From NCBI RefSeq assembly GCF_918697925.1, contig NZ_CAKKMF010000059.1, positions 1 through 32,693 of the forward strand: a DNA stretch of 32,693 bases, written 5' to 3'. The position numbers were made by a program, and so were the translations under genes. The notes beneath the pieces are model-generated. The model did not search any database. It saw only the letters and a list, made by a program, of their open reading frames with translations, and was not told the origin of the DNA. This document shows positions 16,820 to 24,481 of the stretch, piece by piece. This DNA comes from Arthrobacter sp. Bi26 (lineage in GTDB: Bacteria > Actinomycetota > Actinomycetes > Actinomycetales > Micrococcaceae). Numbering within the stretch: position 1 is the first letter of the stretch; every line of letters begins with the position of its first letter.

Positions 16820-16831
16820 GGCGAGTGCCAG
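16805..16831 (-). promoter_or_regulatory. CIRCE operator 2 (HrcA site)
   Basis: TTAGCACTC-N9-GAGTGCCAG has a perfect left arm, two mismatches in the right arm and the exact 9-bp spacing. It covers the -35 box. Confidence 0.88.
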
Positions 16832-16861
16832 AAATTCGTTCCGGGTGAACATTTCCACGGC

Positions 16862-17226
16862 GGGACATGCCCAATTTTCGTGGCGGCCGGTGGACACTTG
16901 GGCATCACGCTCTCTGCCCGGGCTGAGCGCTGGACATGCCCCACGGGTGCGGGCTGCCCGGGAGGACAAGCCCATTCCTGGCGCTGGACGCTGCACATAC
17001 CCCACGGGTGCGGGCGGGCCAGAGGGACATGCCCAATTTTCGCGGCGTCCGGTGGACACTTGGGCATCATGCTCTCTGCCCGCGCTGAGCGATGGACATG
17101 CCCCACGGGTGCGGGCTGCCCGGGAGGACAAGCCCATTCCTGGCGCTGACCTATGGACATGCCCCACGGGTGCGGGCTGCCCGGGAGAACATGCTCACTC
17201 CTGATGCCGGGTGCTGGGCATGTCCC
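16862..17226. repeat. Intergenic array of GGACATGCCC-centred repeats (array 1)
   Basis: A composite unit of about 162 bp occurs twice (16862-16984 and 17024-17146), with extra partial units. Core copies GGACATGCCC are at 16863-16872, 16932-16941, 17025-17034, 17094-17103 and 17155-17164. A reversed copy GGGCATGTCC closes the array at 17216-17225, and degenerate copies lie near 16993 and 17188. Sub-unit A contains the inverted pair ATGCCCAA/TTGGGCAT. Sub-unit B carries CCACGGGTGCGGGC, and it occurs a third time from 17154. No gene is supported in 16646-17255 apart from the operators; frames through the array are repeat artefacts. Confidence 0.95.
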
Positions 17227-17255
17227 ATGGACGATCGGGCCTTGCGGGCCCGCGC

Positions 17256-17690
17256 CTACTGGCCTGCGAGGTCTTCGAAGTCCACGTCCTCGCCGTCGTC
17301 TTCGTCCACGTCCTGGCCCTCGTCGTTGCGGTGTCGGTACATCAGCACGGCGCCGGCGGCGGCCAGCAGGATGCCTGCGATGAGGAAGATGATGCCGCCG
17401 AGCCGGGCAGCGGCGTAGGTGTCGCGGATGGCCCGGGCCTCGTCCGTGGCGTCCTGGACGTTCTTGCCACCGACGGAATACACGGTGGCGTTGAAGGAGT
17501 CGAGGAAGAAAATGATCACCAAAAGGGCAATGCACACGACGGCGATCACGGCGCCGGCGATCAGCGCCGGCCGGGCGTAGCTTGCGAGACCCTGCGGGCG
17601 CCGGCGCCCCTGCCCGGAGTAGTCGTTCCCGGCTGTGTCTTGCCCGGCTGTGTCCTCTGCGATGCTGTCGCCTGTCCCGCTGTCTTCCAT
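17256..17690 (-). CDS. Small two-helix membrane protein of unknown function
   Basis: 144 residues. An acidic, Gly/Asp-rich N-terminus (1-27) is followed by helix 1 (about 42-64, PALIAGAVIAVVCIALLVIIFF). A loop of about 30 residues comes next, predicted outside, then helix 2 (about 96-115) and a very acidic tail DVDEDDGEDVDFEDLAGQ. I do not recognise a named family. The ATG lies 7 nt after the -10 box TAGGCT (17698-17703), so a leaderless message is likely. It is divergent from the methyltransferase gene, with only 66 bp between the two starts. Confidence 0.8.
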   Translation of the reverse strand: MEDSGTGDSIAEDTAGQDTAGNDYSGQGRRRPQGLASYARPALIAGAVIAVVCIALLVIIFFLDSFNATVYSVGGKNVQDATDEARAIRDTYAAARLGGIIFLIAGILLAAAGAVLMYRHRNDEGQDVDEDDGEDVDFEDLAGQ

Positions 17691-17697
17691 GCCGTCA

Positions 17698-17703
17698 AGC
17701 CTA
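17698..17703 (-). promoter_or_regulatory. -10 box of the small membrane protein gene, leaderless
   Basis: TAGGCT on the minus strand, 7 nt before the ATG. Confidence 0.5.
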
Positions 17704-17743
17704 GCCCCCGCGGTCCGGTCACAGCGTGCCCGCGGAGCTCAAC

Positions 17744-17749
17744 TACGCT
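17744..17749 (+). promoter_or_regulatory. -10 box of the THUMP-like methyltransferase gene, leaderless
   Basis: TACGCT, 7 nt before the ATG at 17757. It lies 40 bp from the divergent -10 box. Confidence 0.5.
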
Positions 17750-17756
17750 GGATGGC

Positions 17757-18980
17757 ATGACTGACGCACCGCAGGAACATATTGCCCCGATCCTCACGCC
17801 CGAGGGCTGGGAGCTGCTGGCGTCGCTGGGCCCGTACCGTGAGGACGAGGCCTTCCGCCTCACCGCGGCGTTGCGCAAGGCCGGCCACTCCCCCGAAATG
17901 GTCTCGGCGGTCCTCACGCAGTCCCGGCTGCGGACCAAGGCCGAGGCCAAGTTCGGGGAGTTCGCGCGGCAGATGATCTTTACCAAAGCCGGCCTGGAGC
18001 AGGCCACCCGGCTCACGGTGGCGGCACGGCACGCGCAGCGGTTCGCGGAGGCCGGGATCGGCCACGTCGCGGATCTCGGCTGCGGGCTCGGAGCGGATGC
18101 GATGGCCCTGGCTTCCCTGGACCTGGTGGTTACCGCAGTGGAAATGGACGAGGCCACGGCCGCCTGCGCCACGATGAACCTGATCCCGTTCCGCAATGCC
18201 ACCGTGGTCCATGCGGATGCCACCTCGGTGTCGCTCGAGGGGGTCGACGGCGTCTGGCTGGACCCGGCCCGGCGCACCACGTCCACGTCGGGCACCAAAC
18301 GGATCTGGGATCCGGAGGATTTCTCCCCTCCCCTGTCCTTCGTGGCGTCGCTGGCCGGCTCCGGCCGCGCCGTCGGCGTGAAGATGGGGCCGGGCATGCC
18401 GCACGATTCCGTGCCCGCGGATTGCGAGGCCCAGTGGGTCTCCGTCGGCGGGGACGTGACTGAGGTGGCCCTGTGGTTCAACGCGGTGCGGCGTCCCGGC
18501 GTGCGGCGCGCAGCCCTCCTGCTCGGCCCGCAGGGTGCGGCCGAACTCACCAGCGGCGAGGACTTCGACGGCGGCCCGGCGGCGCCCGTGGGACCCGTGG
18601 AGGGCTATCTGTACGAGCCCGATGGAGCGCTGATCCGCGCCGGGCTGGTGGCCGACGTCGCCCTCCAGCTGGGCGGGCACCTCGTGGACGAGCACATCGC
18701 CTATATCTGTGCCCCGGACCTGCGGGACACCCCGTTCGCCAAGGCCTACAAGATCCTCGACGTGATGCCGTTCAACGTCAAGGCGCTCAAGTCATGGGTC
18801 AAGGACGAAGGGATCGGCGTCCTGGACATCAAGAAGCGCGGCACGGCCGTCACACCGGAAGAACTGCGCAAGCAACTCCTGCCCGGCGGAAGCGCAAAGC
18901 ACAAGAGCAAGAAATCAGCCACCCTGGTCCTCACCAGGATCGGCGAGGACCGGGTGGCCATCTCGGTGGAGCCTGTCTAG
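17757..18980 (+). CDS. Class I SAM-dependent methyltransferase with THUMP-like domain
   Basis: 407 residues. A helical N-terminal part (1-90) precedes a Rossmann methyltransferase core. Motif I is VADLGCGLGADAMALAS (about residues 102-118), the acidic motif II residue is in VTAVEMDE, and motif IV reads WLDPARRT. The C-terminal third (about 300-400) matches the THUMP-like domain, with YICAPDLRDTPFAKAYKILDVMPFNVKALKSW. An RNA substrate is plausible from the domain type, but the target is unknown. The start was placed at the ATG 7 nt after TACGCT. The upstream part of the open frame overlaps the divergent gene and is rejected. Confidence 0.88.
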   Translation: MTDAPQEHIAPILTPEGWELLASLGPYREDEAFRLTAALRKAGHSPEMVSAVLTQSRLRTKAEAKFGEFARQMIFTKAGLEQATRLTVAARHAQRFAEAGIGHVADLGCGLGADAMALASLDLVVTAVEMDEATAACATMNLIPFRNATVVHADATSVSLEGVDGVWLDPARRTTSTSGTKRIWDPEDFSPPLSFVASLAGSGRAVGVKMGPGMPHDSVPADCEAQWVSVGGDVTEVALWFNAVRRPGVRRAALLLGPQGAAELTSGEDFDGGPAAPVGPVEGYLYEPDGALIRAGLVADVALQLGGHLVDEHIAYICAPDLRDTPFAKAYKILDVMPFNVKALKSWVKDEGIGVLDIKKRGTAVTPEELRKQLLPGGSAKHKSKKSATLVLTRIGEDRVAISVEPV

Positions 18981-19033
18981 CTCCGCCCGGCCAGGATCCC
19001 GGGGCTAAGCTGCCGGGCCGCCGGCCTATTGCA

Positions 19034-19073
19034 CTACTGGGCTACTGGGCTACTGGGCTACTGGGCTACTGGG
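19034..19073. repeat. Five copies of CTACTGGG overlapping the end of the aroE-like gene
   Basis: Perfect 8-bp units at 19034, 19042, 19050, 19058 and 19066. The last unit contains the stop codon of the minus-strand shikimate dehydrogenase-like gene, so the repeats lie just downstream of that gene. Confidence 0.95.
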
Positions 19074-19899
19074 CCCGCATGAACTCCTCGGCGGACCTGA
19101 TCTGCTCGTCCGTGGGCCGGATCCCGGTGTAGAGCACAAACTGCTCCAGCGCCTGGATCGTGGCCACCTTGGCTCCCGTGATCACGGTCTTGCCGGCCGC
19201 GCGGGCGGCCTTGATGAGAGGCGTCTCGGCCGGGAGAGCGACGACGTCGAACACCACCTTTGCGGCGTCGATGGCCTCCTGCGGGAAGGACAGAGCCGCC
19301 GCGTCCGGTCCGCCGGCCATGCCGACCGGTGTGACGTTGATGAGCAGGTCGGCTGTGCCGGTGCCGGACTCCGCGGCGCCCAGTTCCGCGCTCCAGGTGA
19401 AGCCGTACAGTTCGGCCAGGGCGCGGCCGGAGTCTTCGTTGCGGGCCACGACGGTCACGTCTTTGAAGCCGGCATCCCGCAGCGCGGCCACGGTGGCTTT
19501 GGCCATGCCGCCGGAGCCCAGGACCAGCACCGAGTAGTCCGTGGGGACGGCGTTGCTGTGCAGGAGCTGCTCGATGGCCGTGTAGTCGGTGTTGTAGGCC
19601 GTGAGCCGGCCGCCGTCGTTAACGATGGTGTTGACCGAATCGATGGCCTTCGCCGACGGGTCCATGACGTCAACGAGGGCGATCACGTCCTCCTTGTAGG
19701 GCATGGACACCGCGCAGCCCCGGATGCCGAGACCGCGCACGCCGGCGATCGCCTGGGCGAGATCGGTGGGGGCGAAGGCCTTGTAGATCCAATTCAGGCC
19801 CAGCTGTTCGTACAGGTGGTTGTGGAAGCGCGTCCCGTTGTTGCTGGGCCGGGCCGAGAGCGAGATACACAGGGTCATGTCTTTGTTCAGAATGGGCAC
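19066..19899 (-). CDS. Shikimate dehydrogenase-like protein (HI0607/SDH-L type)
   Basis: 277 residues. Its close resemblance to Haemophilus HI0607 can be seen in the stretches NKD.TLC.SLSARPSN.GTRFHNHLYE, IYKAF, RGLGIRGCAVSMPYKE and VNTIVND. The Lys in MPYKED and the Asp in YNTDY are the catalytic pair of the shikimate dehydrogenase fold. GSGGMAKATVAALRD is the nucleotide-binding loop. This subgroup reduces shikimate-like substrates weakly, so it may not be the biosynthetic AroE. The GTG start is chosen because it gives the NKD start seen in HI0607. GGAG lies very close to it, and a weak -10 TTTAAT sits 6 nt upstream. An internal ATG 7 codons later is the alternative. Confidence 0.87.
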   Translation of the reverse strand: MPILNKDMTLCISLSARPSNNGTRFHNHLYEQLGLNWIYKAFAPTDLAQAIAGVRGLGIRGCAVSMPYKEDVIALVDVMDPSAKAIDSVNTIVNDGGRLTAYNTDYTAIEQLLHSNAVPTDYSVLVLGSGGMAKATVAALRDAGFKDVTVVARNEDSGRALAELYGFTWSAELGAAESGTGTADLLINVTPVGMAGGPDAAALSFPQEAIDAAKVVFDVVALPAETPLIKAARAAGKTVITGAKVATIQALEQFVLYTGIRPTDEQIRSAEEFMRAQ

Positions 19900-20093
19900 A
19901 GCTCCATTAAACGCCAGGACGGGTCCGGTCACCCCGGCCGCCGGCCCCACGTCGTAACATGAACCTTCGCTGACCAGCCGCTTTGTGAATACACTCACGC
20001 ACCAGCGGTAACTATGACACGCGTCCCGGGGCGCCCCCTGCACTAGACTTGGACCACCCGTAGCCCTGTCAGCCGCCCGCCCGGCGCCTTGAT

Positions 20094-20153
20094 GGGAAAT
20101 GTCACGTGCCACCGCCGGTGGCACGTCCGAGGGTGTTTGCCAGCGCATTTCCC
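20094..20153. promoter_or_regulatory. Nested palindromes between aroE-like and ybdK genes
   Basis: The inner palindrome ACGTGCCACCG-C-CGGTGGCACGT (20104-20126) has 11-bp arms. It is partly enclosed by an outer pair GGGAAATG (20094-20101) and CATTTCCC (20146-20153). The elements sit in the 297-bp divergent region and could be an operator. The rest of that region shows no gene. Confidence 0.6.
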
Positions 20154-20196
20154 ACCAGGACCGCGGCCAGTGACAGCAAAACAGTGAAGGGACCAC

Positions 20197-21348
20197 ATGA
20201 AGATCGAGTTCGCTTCATCCAGGCAGTCGACTCTTGGCGTGGAATGGGAGCTGGCGCTCGTCGACGCCGAGACCGGTGAGCTGGCCTCCGTGGCGAACCA
20301 GGTGCTCCGCGGAGTCGCTGCCCGGCATCCCGAACTCAATGAGGACGACGAGCACCCGCACATCAAGCAGGAACTGCTGCTCAACACCGTGGAGCTCGTC
20401 ACGGGCATCTGCACCACCGTCGCGGAAGCCAAAGCGGACCTGAGCAGCTCGCTCGCGGCCGTCCGGGACGTTACCGATCCCATGGGCGTGGAGATCTTTT
20501 GTGCCGGAAGCCATCCATTCAGCCCGCCACAGCTCCAGCCTGTCACGGACAAGGAACGCTACGCCAAGCTCATTGACCGGACCCAGTGGTGGGGCCGGCA
20601 GATGGTCATTTACGGCGTCCACGTGCACGTCGGACTGGACAGCCGGGACAAGGTCCTTCCGGTTCTGGACGGCCTGGTCAATTACTTCCCGCACTTCCAG
20701 GCGCTCTCCGCGTCCAGCCCGTTTTGGGGCGGCGAGGACACCGGCTACGCCTCGCACCGCGCCCTCATGTTCCAGCAGCTGCCCACCGCCGGGCTGCCGT
20801 TCCAGTTCGCCAGCTGGGAGGACTACGAGTCCTACGTGCAGGACATGTTCACCACCGGTGTGATCGACACCCTCTCCGAGATCCGGTGGGACATCCGCCC
20901 CGTTCCGGCCCTCGGCACCATCGAGATGCGCATTTGCGACGGCCTGGCGACCCTCGAGGACGTCGGGGCGATCGCGGCATTGACGCAGTGCCTGGTCGAC
21001 GAATTTTCCACCACGCTGGAGAACGGCGGCACCATTCCCACCATGCCGCCGTGGCACGTCCAGGAAAACAAGTGGCGCGCGGCCCGGTACGGCCTGGACG
21101 CAATCATCATCCTCGACGCCGAAGGCAACGAGCAGCTCGTCACCGAGCACCTGCGCGAGACACTCAAGCGGCTTGAGCCCGTGGCGGCGAAGCTCGGCTG
21201 CAGCGCCGAACTGGCCGACGTCGAGAAGATCATCGAGCGCGGCGCCGGCTACGAGCGCCAACGCCGGGTCGCCGCCGAGCACGGCGGGGACCTGCGCGCG
21301 GTCGTCCTGGATCTGGTCAAGCAGATGCGGCAGGGGCCGGACGCCTAG
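20197..21348 (+). CDS. ybdK: YbdK-family carboxylate-amine ligase (glutamate-cysteine ligase 2 like)
   Basis: 383 residues. LGVEWELALVDAETGEL opens the ATP-dependent ligase fold. Further family marks are the acidic EDDEHPHIKQELLLNTVELVTGIC segment, GVHVHVGL, FQALSASSPFWGGEDTGYASHR, and TIEMRICD. The family ligates carboxylates to amines, and E. coli YbdK makes gamma-glutamylcysteine weakly. In a mycothiol-using organism the natural product is uncertain. The ATG has GAAGGGA 4 nt upstream. The gene is convergent with tsaD; a short hairpin GCCTCC-AC-GGAGGC (21364-21377) lies in the 88-bp gap. Confidence 0.92.
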   Translation: MKIEFASSRQSTLGVEWELALVDAETGELASVANQVLRGVAARHPELNEDDEHPHIKQELLLNTVELVTGICTTVAEAKADLSSSLAAVRDVTDPMGVEIFCAGSHPFSPPQLQPVTDKERYAKLIDRTQWWGRQMVIYGVHVHVGLDSRDKVLPVLDGLVNYFPHFQALSASSPFWGGEDTGYASHRALMFQQLPTAGLPFQFASWEDYESYVQDMFTTGVIDTLSEIRWDIRPVPALGTIEMRICDGLATLEDVGAIAALTQCLVDEFSTTLENGGTIPTMPPWHVQENKWRAARYGLDAIIILDAEGNEQLVTEHLRETLKRLEPVAAKLGCSAELADVEKIIERGAGYERQRRVAAEHGGDLRAVVLDLVKQMRQGPDA

Positions 21349-21436
21349 CTCCGGACTGTTACAGCCTCCACGGAGGCGGACTCAGATTCGCCCGGACCAG
21401 GCTTTAGGCCGGACCCGGCTTTAGGCGGTCGAGGCC

Positions 21437-22573
21437 TCAGGCGGAGACTGTGGTGACCGGCATCGAGGAGTCCGGGGCAAAACCGATTCCGCTCGGTTCC
21501 ACTCCGGCCATGACCAGTTGGGCCCCGAGGGCCGCCACCATCGCGCCGTTGTCGGTGCACAGCGGCAGCGGCGGCACCGTCAGCCGGATCCCGGCGGCAC
21601 TGCAGCGTTGCTCGGTGAGCTGGCGCAGCCGCGAGTTGGCGGCGACGCCTCCACCCAGAAGGACCTCCGTGATCCCGTTTTCGCGGCAGGCGAGCACCGC
21701 TTTGGAGGTAATGACGTCCACCACGGCTTCCTGGAAGGCCGCGGCGATGTCCGCCACGGGGACCTCCTCGCCGCTGGCCTCGAACTGTTCAACGCAGCGG
21801 GCGACGGCGGTCTTGAGCCCGCTGAAGGACCAGTCGTAGCGGTGCGGCCCGGGCGCCTCGGCGGTCCCCATGTACTTGGGCTGGGTGAGGCCGCGCGGGA
21901 ACCGGATGGCCTTGGCGTTGCCGGTGCGCGCGAGTTTGTCGATCGCCGGACCGCCCGGGTAGCCCAGGCCCAGGAGCCGCGCCACCTTGTCATACGCTTC
22001 GCCGGCTGCGTCGTCGATCGTGGAGCCCAGCAGCTCGACGTCGTCCGTAATGCTCCGGATCCGCAGGATCTCGGTGTGGCCGCCGGACACCAGCAGCGCG
22101 CCCATGTTCTCCGGCAGGGCGTGCGGCGGGGTTTGCGGCGACGGCGCGCCGGACGGCGTCGCGTTGCCGGACAGCGTCATTGTGCCGGCGCGCTGTTGCA
22201 GGAGTCCGACGCCGACATGCGCGACCAGGTGGTTGATGGCGTAGAGGGGTTTTCCGGTGGCGACGGCGAGCGCCTTGGCCGCGCACACCCCCACCATGAG
22301 GGCCCCCGCCAGGCCCGGCCCGGAGGTGACGGCGATCGCGTCGATGTCCGCGAGCGTTACGTCCGCCTCGGCGAGGGCCTCCTCGAGGGTGGGGACGAAC
22401 GCGTCGAGGTGGGCCCGGGAGGCGATCTCGGGAATCACCCCGCCGAAGCGGACGTGTTCGTCCATGGAGGACGAGACGGTGTTCGTCAGCAGAGCGGTCC
22501 CCCGGACGATGCCGACGCCGGTTTCGTCACAGGAGGACTCGATGCCGAGCACGAGCGGCTGGGTGCGGTTCAT
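21437..22573 (-). CDS. tsaD: tRNA N6-threonylcarbamoyladenosine synthase subunit TsaD
   Basis: 378 residues. TsaD transfers the threonylcarbamoyl group to A37 of ANN-decoding tRNAs, together with TsaB and TsaE. LGIESSCDETGVGIV starts the ASKHA ATPase fold. The metal-binding HLVAH (in INHLVAH) is present, followed by GALLVSGGHTEIL, GEAYDKVARLLGLGYPGGPAIDK and FSGLKTAV. A Pro/Ala/Ser-rich insertion of about 25 residues (near 130-155) separates the HxxxH segment from LLVSGGHTE. Its ATG overlaps the rimI stop by 4 nt, so it is the last gene of the alr-tsaE-tsaB-rimI-tsaD run. Confidence 0.97.
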   Translation of the reverse strand: MNRTQPLVLGIESSCDETGVGIVRGTALLTNTVSSSMDEHVRFGGVIPEIASRAHLDAFVPTLEEALAEADVTLADIDAIAVTSGPGLAGALMVGVCAAKALAVATGKPLYAINHLVAHVGVGLLQQRAGTMTLSGNATPSGAPSPQTPPHALPENMGALLVSGGHTEILRIRSITDDVELLGSTIDDAAGEAYDKVARLLGLGYPGGPAIDKLARTGNAKAIRFPRGLTQPKYMGTAEAPGPHRYDWSFSGLKTAVARCVEQFEASGEEVPVADIAAAFQEAVVDVITSKAVLACRENGITEVLLGGGVAANSRLRQLTEQRCSAAGIRLTVPPLPLCTDNGAMVAALGAQLVMAGVEPSGIGFAPDSSMPVTTVSA

Positions 22574-23094
22574 GGTCGGCCTGCTTCCTCTGGCTGGGGG
22601 CTAAGTGGTTCGCGGGGCAGCTGGAGCCGCATGATCAGGGCGTCGACGCCGTCGCGGTAATAGCGGGGCCGGACGTGGATCTGTTCGAAGCCGAAGCGTC
22701 GGTAGAGCTCCTGGGCGCGGGGGTTGTCCGCCCTGACCTCCAGCAGCACGTCCTGGGCGCGGCGGCGTCGGCTCTCCACGATCAGCTCGGTGAGCAGGGC
22801 AGAGCCGATGCCCTTTCCTTCCTGCTCGGGCACCACGGCGATGGTCTGGACGTCCGAGATCGGTTCGATGCACATGAGTCCGGCGTAGCCCACGATCCCT
22901 CCGTGGACCTCCGCCACGAGGTAGCGGCGGGTGTCCGTCTGCGCCAGCTCGTCGTGGAACATCTGCAGCGGCCAGGCATCCACGGGAAAGAGCCGGCGTT
23001 CCAGCGCGTGGACGGCGGGGATGTCCGCGGCGTCCATGTCCCGCAGGGTAACCCCGCCGGGCAGCCTGCGCGGCGCGGCGCGTTCCGGGCTCAC
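22570..23094 (-). CDS. rimI: Ribosomal protein-alanine N-acetyltransferase RimI
   Basis: 174 residues. It has the GNAT fold with acetyl-CoA loop QEGKGIGSALL and the C-terminal RADNPRAQELYRRFGFEQIHVRPRYYRDGVDALIMRL, which is characteristic of RimI. RimI acetylates the N-terminus of ribosomal protein S18. About 15 residues precede the first beta strand (VTLRDMDAAD). The GTG start overlaps the tsaB stop (GTGA), and the stop overlaps tsaD (ATGA), so translational coupling is likely. Confidence 0.94.
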   Translation of the reverse strand: MSPERAAPRRLPGGVTLRDMDAADIPAVHALERRLFPVDAWPLQMFHDELAQTDTRRYLVAEVHGGIVGYAGLMCIEPISDVQTIAVVPEQEGKGIGSALLTELIVESRRRRAQDVLLEVRADNPRAQELYRRFGFEQIHVRPRYYRDGVDALIMRLQLPREPLSPQPEEAGRP

Positions 23095-23762
23095 AGGGCA
23101 CGCTTCCTTGGTCCGGGCACCTGGGCATCGGATTCGCGCAGGTACAGGGGGGTGGAGTCCAGGAGCTGTTCCCCCGCTGCGAGCCGGGCGAGCGCGAACT
23201 GGCCCAGCGAGAGGGCCTCCGGCTGCCGGGTGCTGAATTCGGTGACCGCCTTGACGACGTCGGAGTAGATTCCGGCCCCGGCACCGTAGACGGGCAGGTC
23301 CGGAAGGTCCGCGGCGAATCCCACGTGCGGTCCGTCCGCCAGGTGCGGCAGCTGGGCATCGGAGAGGGTATACCGGGCCCAGTACACTTCCTTGCGGCGC
23401 GCATCGGTGGCGACAATGAACTCCGCGGCCGAGTCGGTGGATTCGGCGACTTCCAGGGCGATCGCGTCCAGGCTCATGACGCCGTACAGCGGCTTGCCCC
23501 AGACAAAGGCGAGGGTGCGGGCGGTGACGATCCCGGAGCGCAGTCCCGTGAACGGTCCGGGGCCGACACCGGTGACGATTGCGTCGACGTCGCGGCCGCT
23601 GACGCCGGCCTCGGCCAGGAGCTCGTCGATCCCCGGGGCCAGGACCTCCGCGTGCGTGCGCGTGTCTGCGGTGGCGAAGCTGGCGAGCACGGATTCCGGC
23701 GCGTCATCGGAGACCAGCGCGGCGCTGGCGACGGCCGAGGTGTCGATGGCGAGGATCAGCAT
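23091..23762 (-). CDS. tsaB: tRNA threonylcarbamoyladenosine biosynthesis protein TsaB
   Basis: 223 residues. LILAIDTSAVASAALV starts the ASKHA fold, and GVGPGPFTGLRSGIVTARTLAFVWGKPLYGVMSLDAIA is the TsaB signature. The metal-binding histidines of TsaD are lacking, as expected: TsaB is the structural partner that activates TsaD. Start and stop overlap tsaE (1 nt, TGATG) and rimI (4 nt). Confidence 0.95.
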   Translation of the reverse strand: MLILAIDTSAVASAALVSDDAPESVLASFATADTRTHAEVLAPGIDELLAEAGVSGRDVDAIVTGVGPGPFTGLRSGIVTARTLAFVWGKPLYGVMSLDAIALEVAESTDSAAEFIVATDARRKEVYWARYTLSDAQLPHLADGPHVGFAADLPDLPVYGAGAGIYSDVVKAVTEFSTRQPEALSLGQFALARLAAGEQLLDSTPLYLRESDAQVPGPRKRAL

Positions 23763-24481
23763 CAGGAGTTCCGTTCCGGGGTCTGGGGCGTGGTCTCGGG
23801 CAGGGGCTCGGTGGCGGGTCCGGGTGCGGTGGCGGGCCCGGATCCGCTGGCGGGCACGGGCTCGACGACGCCGGGCAGCGCCGGCGCTTCGGCCCAGCGC
23901 GGGCCGAAGCCGCGGATCACCACGGACCGCGGCTCGTCGTCGTCGTCCGTGTCGAAATCCAGCACGCCGGGATCGGCAGCGGAATCGGCCGCCACGCGCG
24001 GTGCCCCGGCGGGCTGAGGCAATGCAGGCATGCCCGCGGCGCCTATGCCCGCGGCGCCCCCGCGCGGCCGGTGGAGTTCCACCTCAAGCCGGCTGTCGCT
24101 CAGGTGCTCAACCCGGCCGCGGCCCCATTCGACCACCGTCACGGCGCTGTCCATGGTGTTTTCGAGGTCGATGTCATCGATTTCGGCGGCCGACTCCAGC
24201 CGGTAGGCGTCCACATGCACCAGGTCCGGACCGCCCGGCCGGGGTCCTTCGGGCAGATTGGGGTGGATCCGCACCAGGACAAAGGTCGGCGAAATGATGC
24301 CTGCCCGCACGCCCAGCCCTTCCCCCAGCCCCTGCGTGAAGGTGGTCTTGCCCGCACCCAGTTCGCCGGTCAGGACCAGCAGGTCGCCCGTTTCGAGCAC
24401 GGCGCCGAGGGCCGCGGCGAGCGCGTGCGTCTGCGCCGCCGTCCGGACCTCAAGGCTCCGTTCCCACGCGGGCCCGCTCAC
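23762..24481 (-). CDS. tsaE: tRNA threonylcarbamoyladenosine biosynthesis ATPase TsaE
   Basis: 239 residues against about 150 for E. coli TsaE. Walker A GELGAGKTT (about residues 39-47), SPTFVLVRIH and VHVDAYRLE are intact, and VTVVEWGRG precedes the usual end of the domain. Extra length comes from an insertion of about 45 residues (about 152-195, Gly/Ala/Pro then DTDDDDEP) before the last strand RSVVIRGFGPRW. A Pro/Ala/Thr-rich tail of about 40 residues follows. Both extra parts look disordered. TsaE drives turnover of the TsaBD complex with ATP. The ATG overlaps the alr stop by 4 nt. Confidence 0.95.
   Translation of the reverse strand: MSGPAWERSLEVRTAAQTHALAAALGAVLETGDLLVLTGELGAGKTTFTQGLGEGLGVRAGIISPTFVLVRIHPNLPEGPRPGGPDLVHVDAYRLESAAEIDDIDLENTMDSAVTVVEWGRGRVEHLSDSRLEVELHRPRGGAAGIGAAGMPALPQPAGAPRVAADSAADPGVLDFDTDDDDEPRSVVIRGFGPRWAEAPALPGVVEPVPASGSGPATAPGPATEPLPETTPQTPERNS

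Noticed and set aside
16862..17226. Array 1 considered as a CRISPR array
   Set aside because: Units vary in length, spacers are themselves repeats, and no cas gene is present.
16805..17535. Open frames through array 1 with repeated GHVP or EWACP peptides
   Set aside because: They are translations of the GGACATGCCC repeats, and they run into the small membrane protein gene in another frame.
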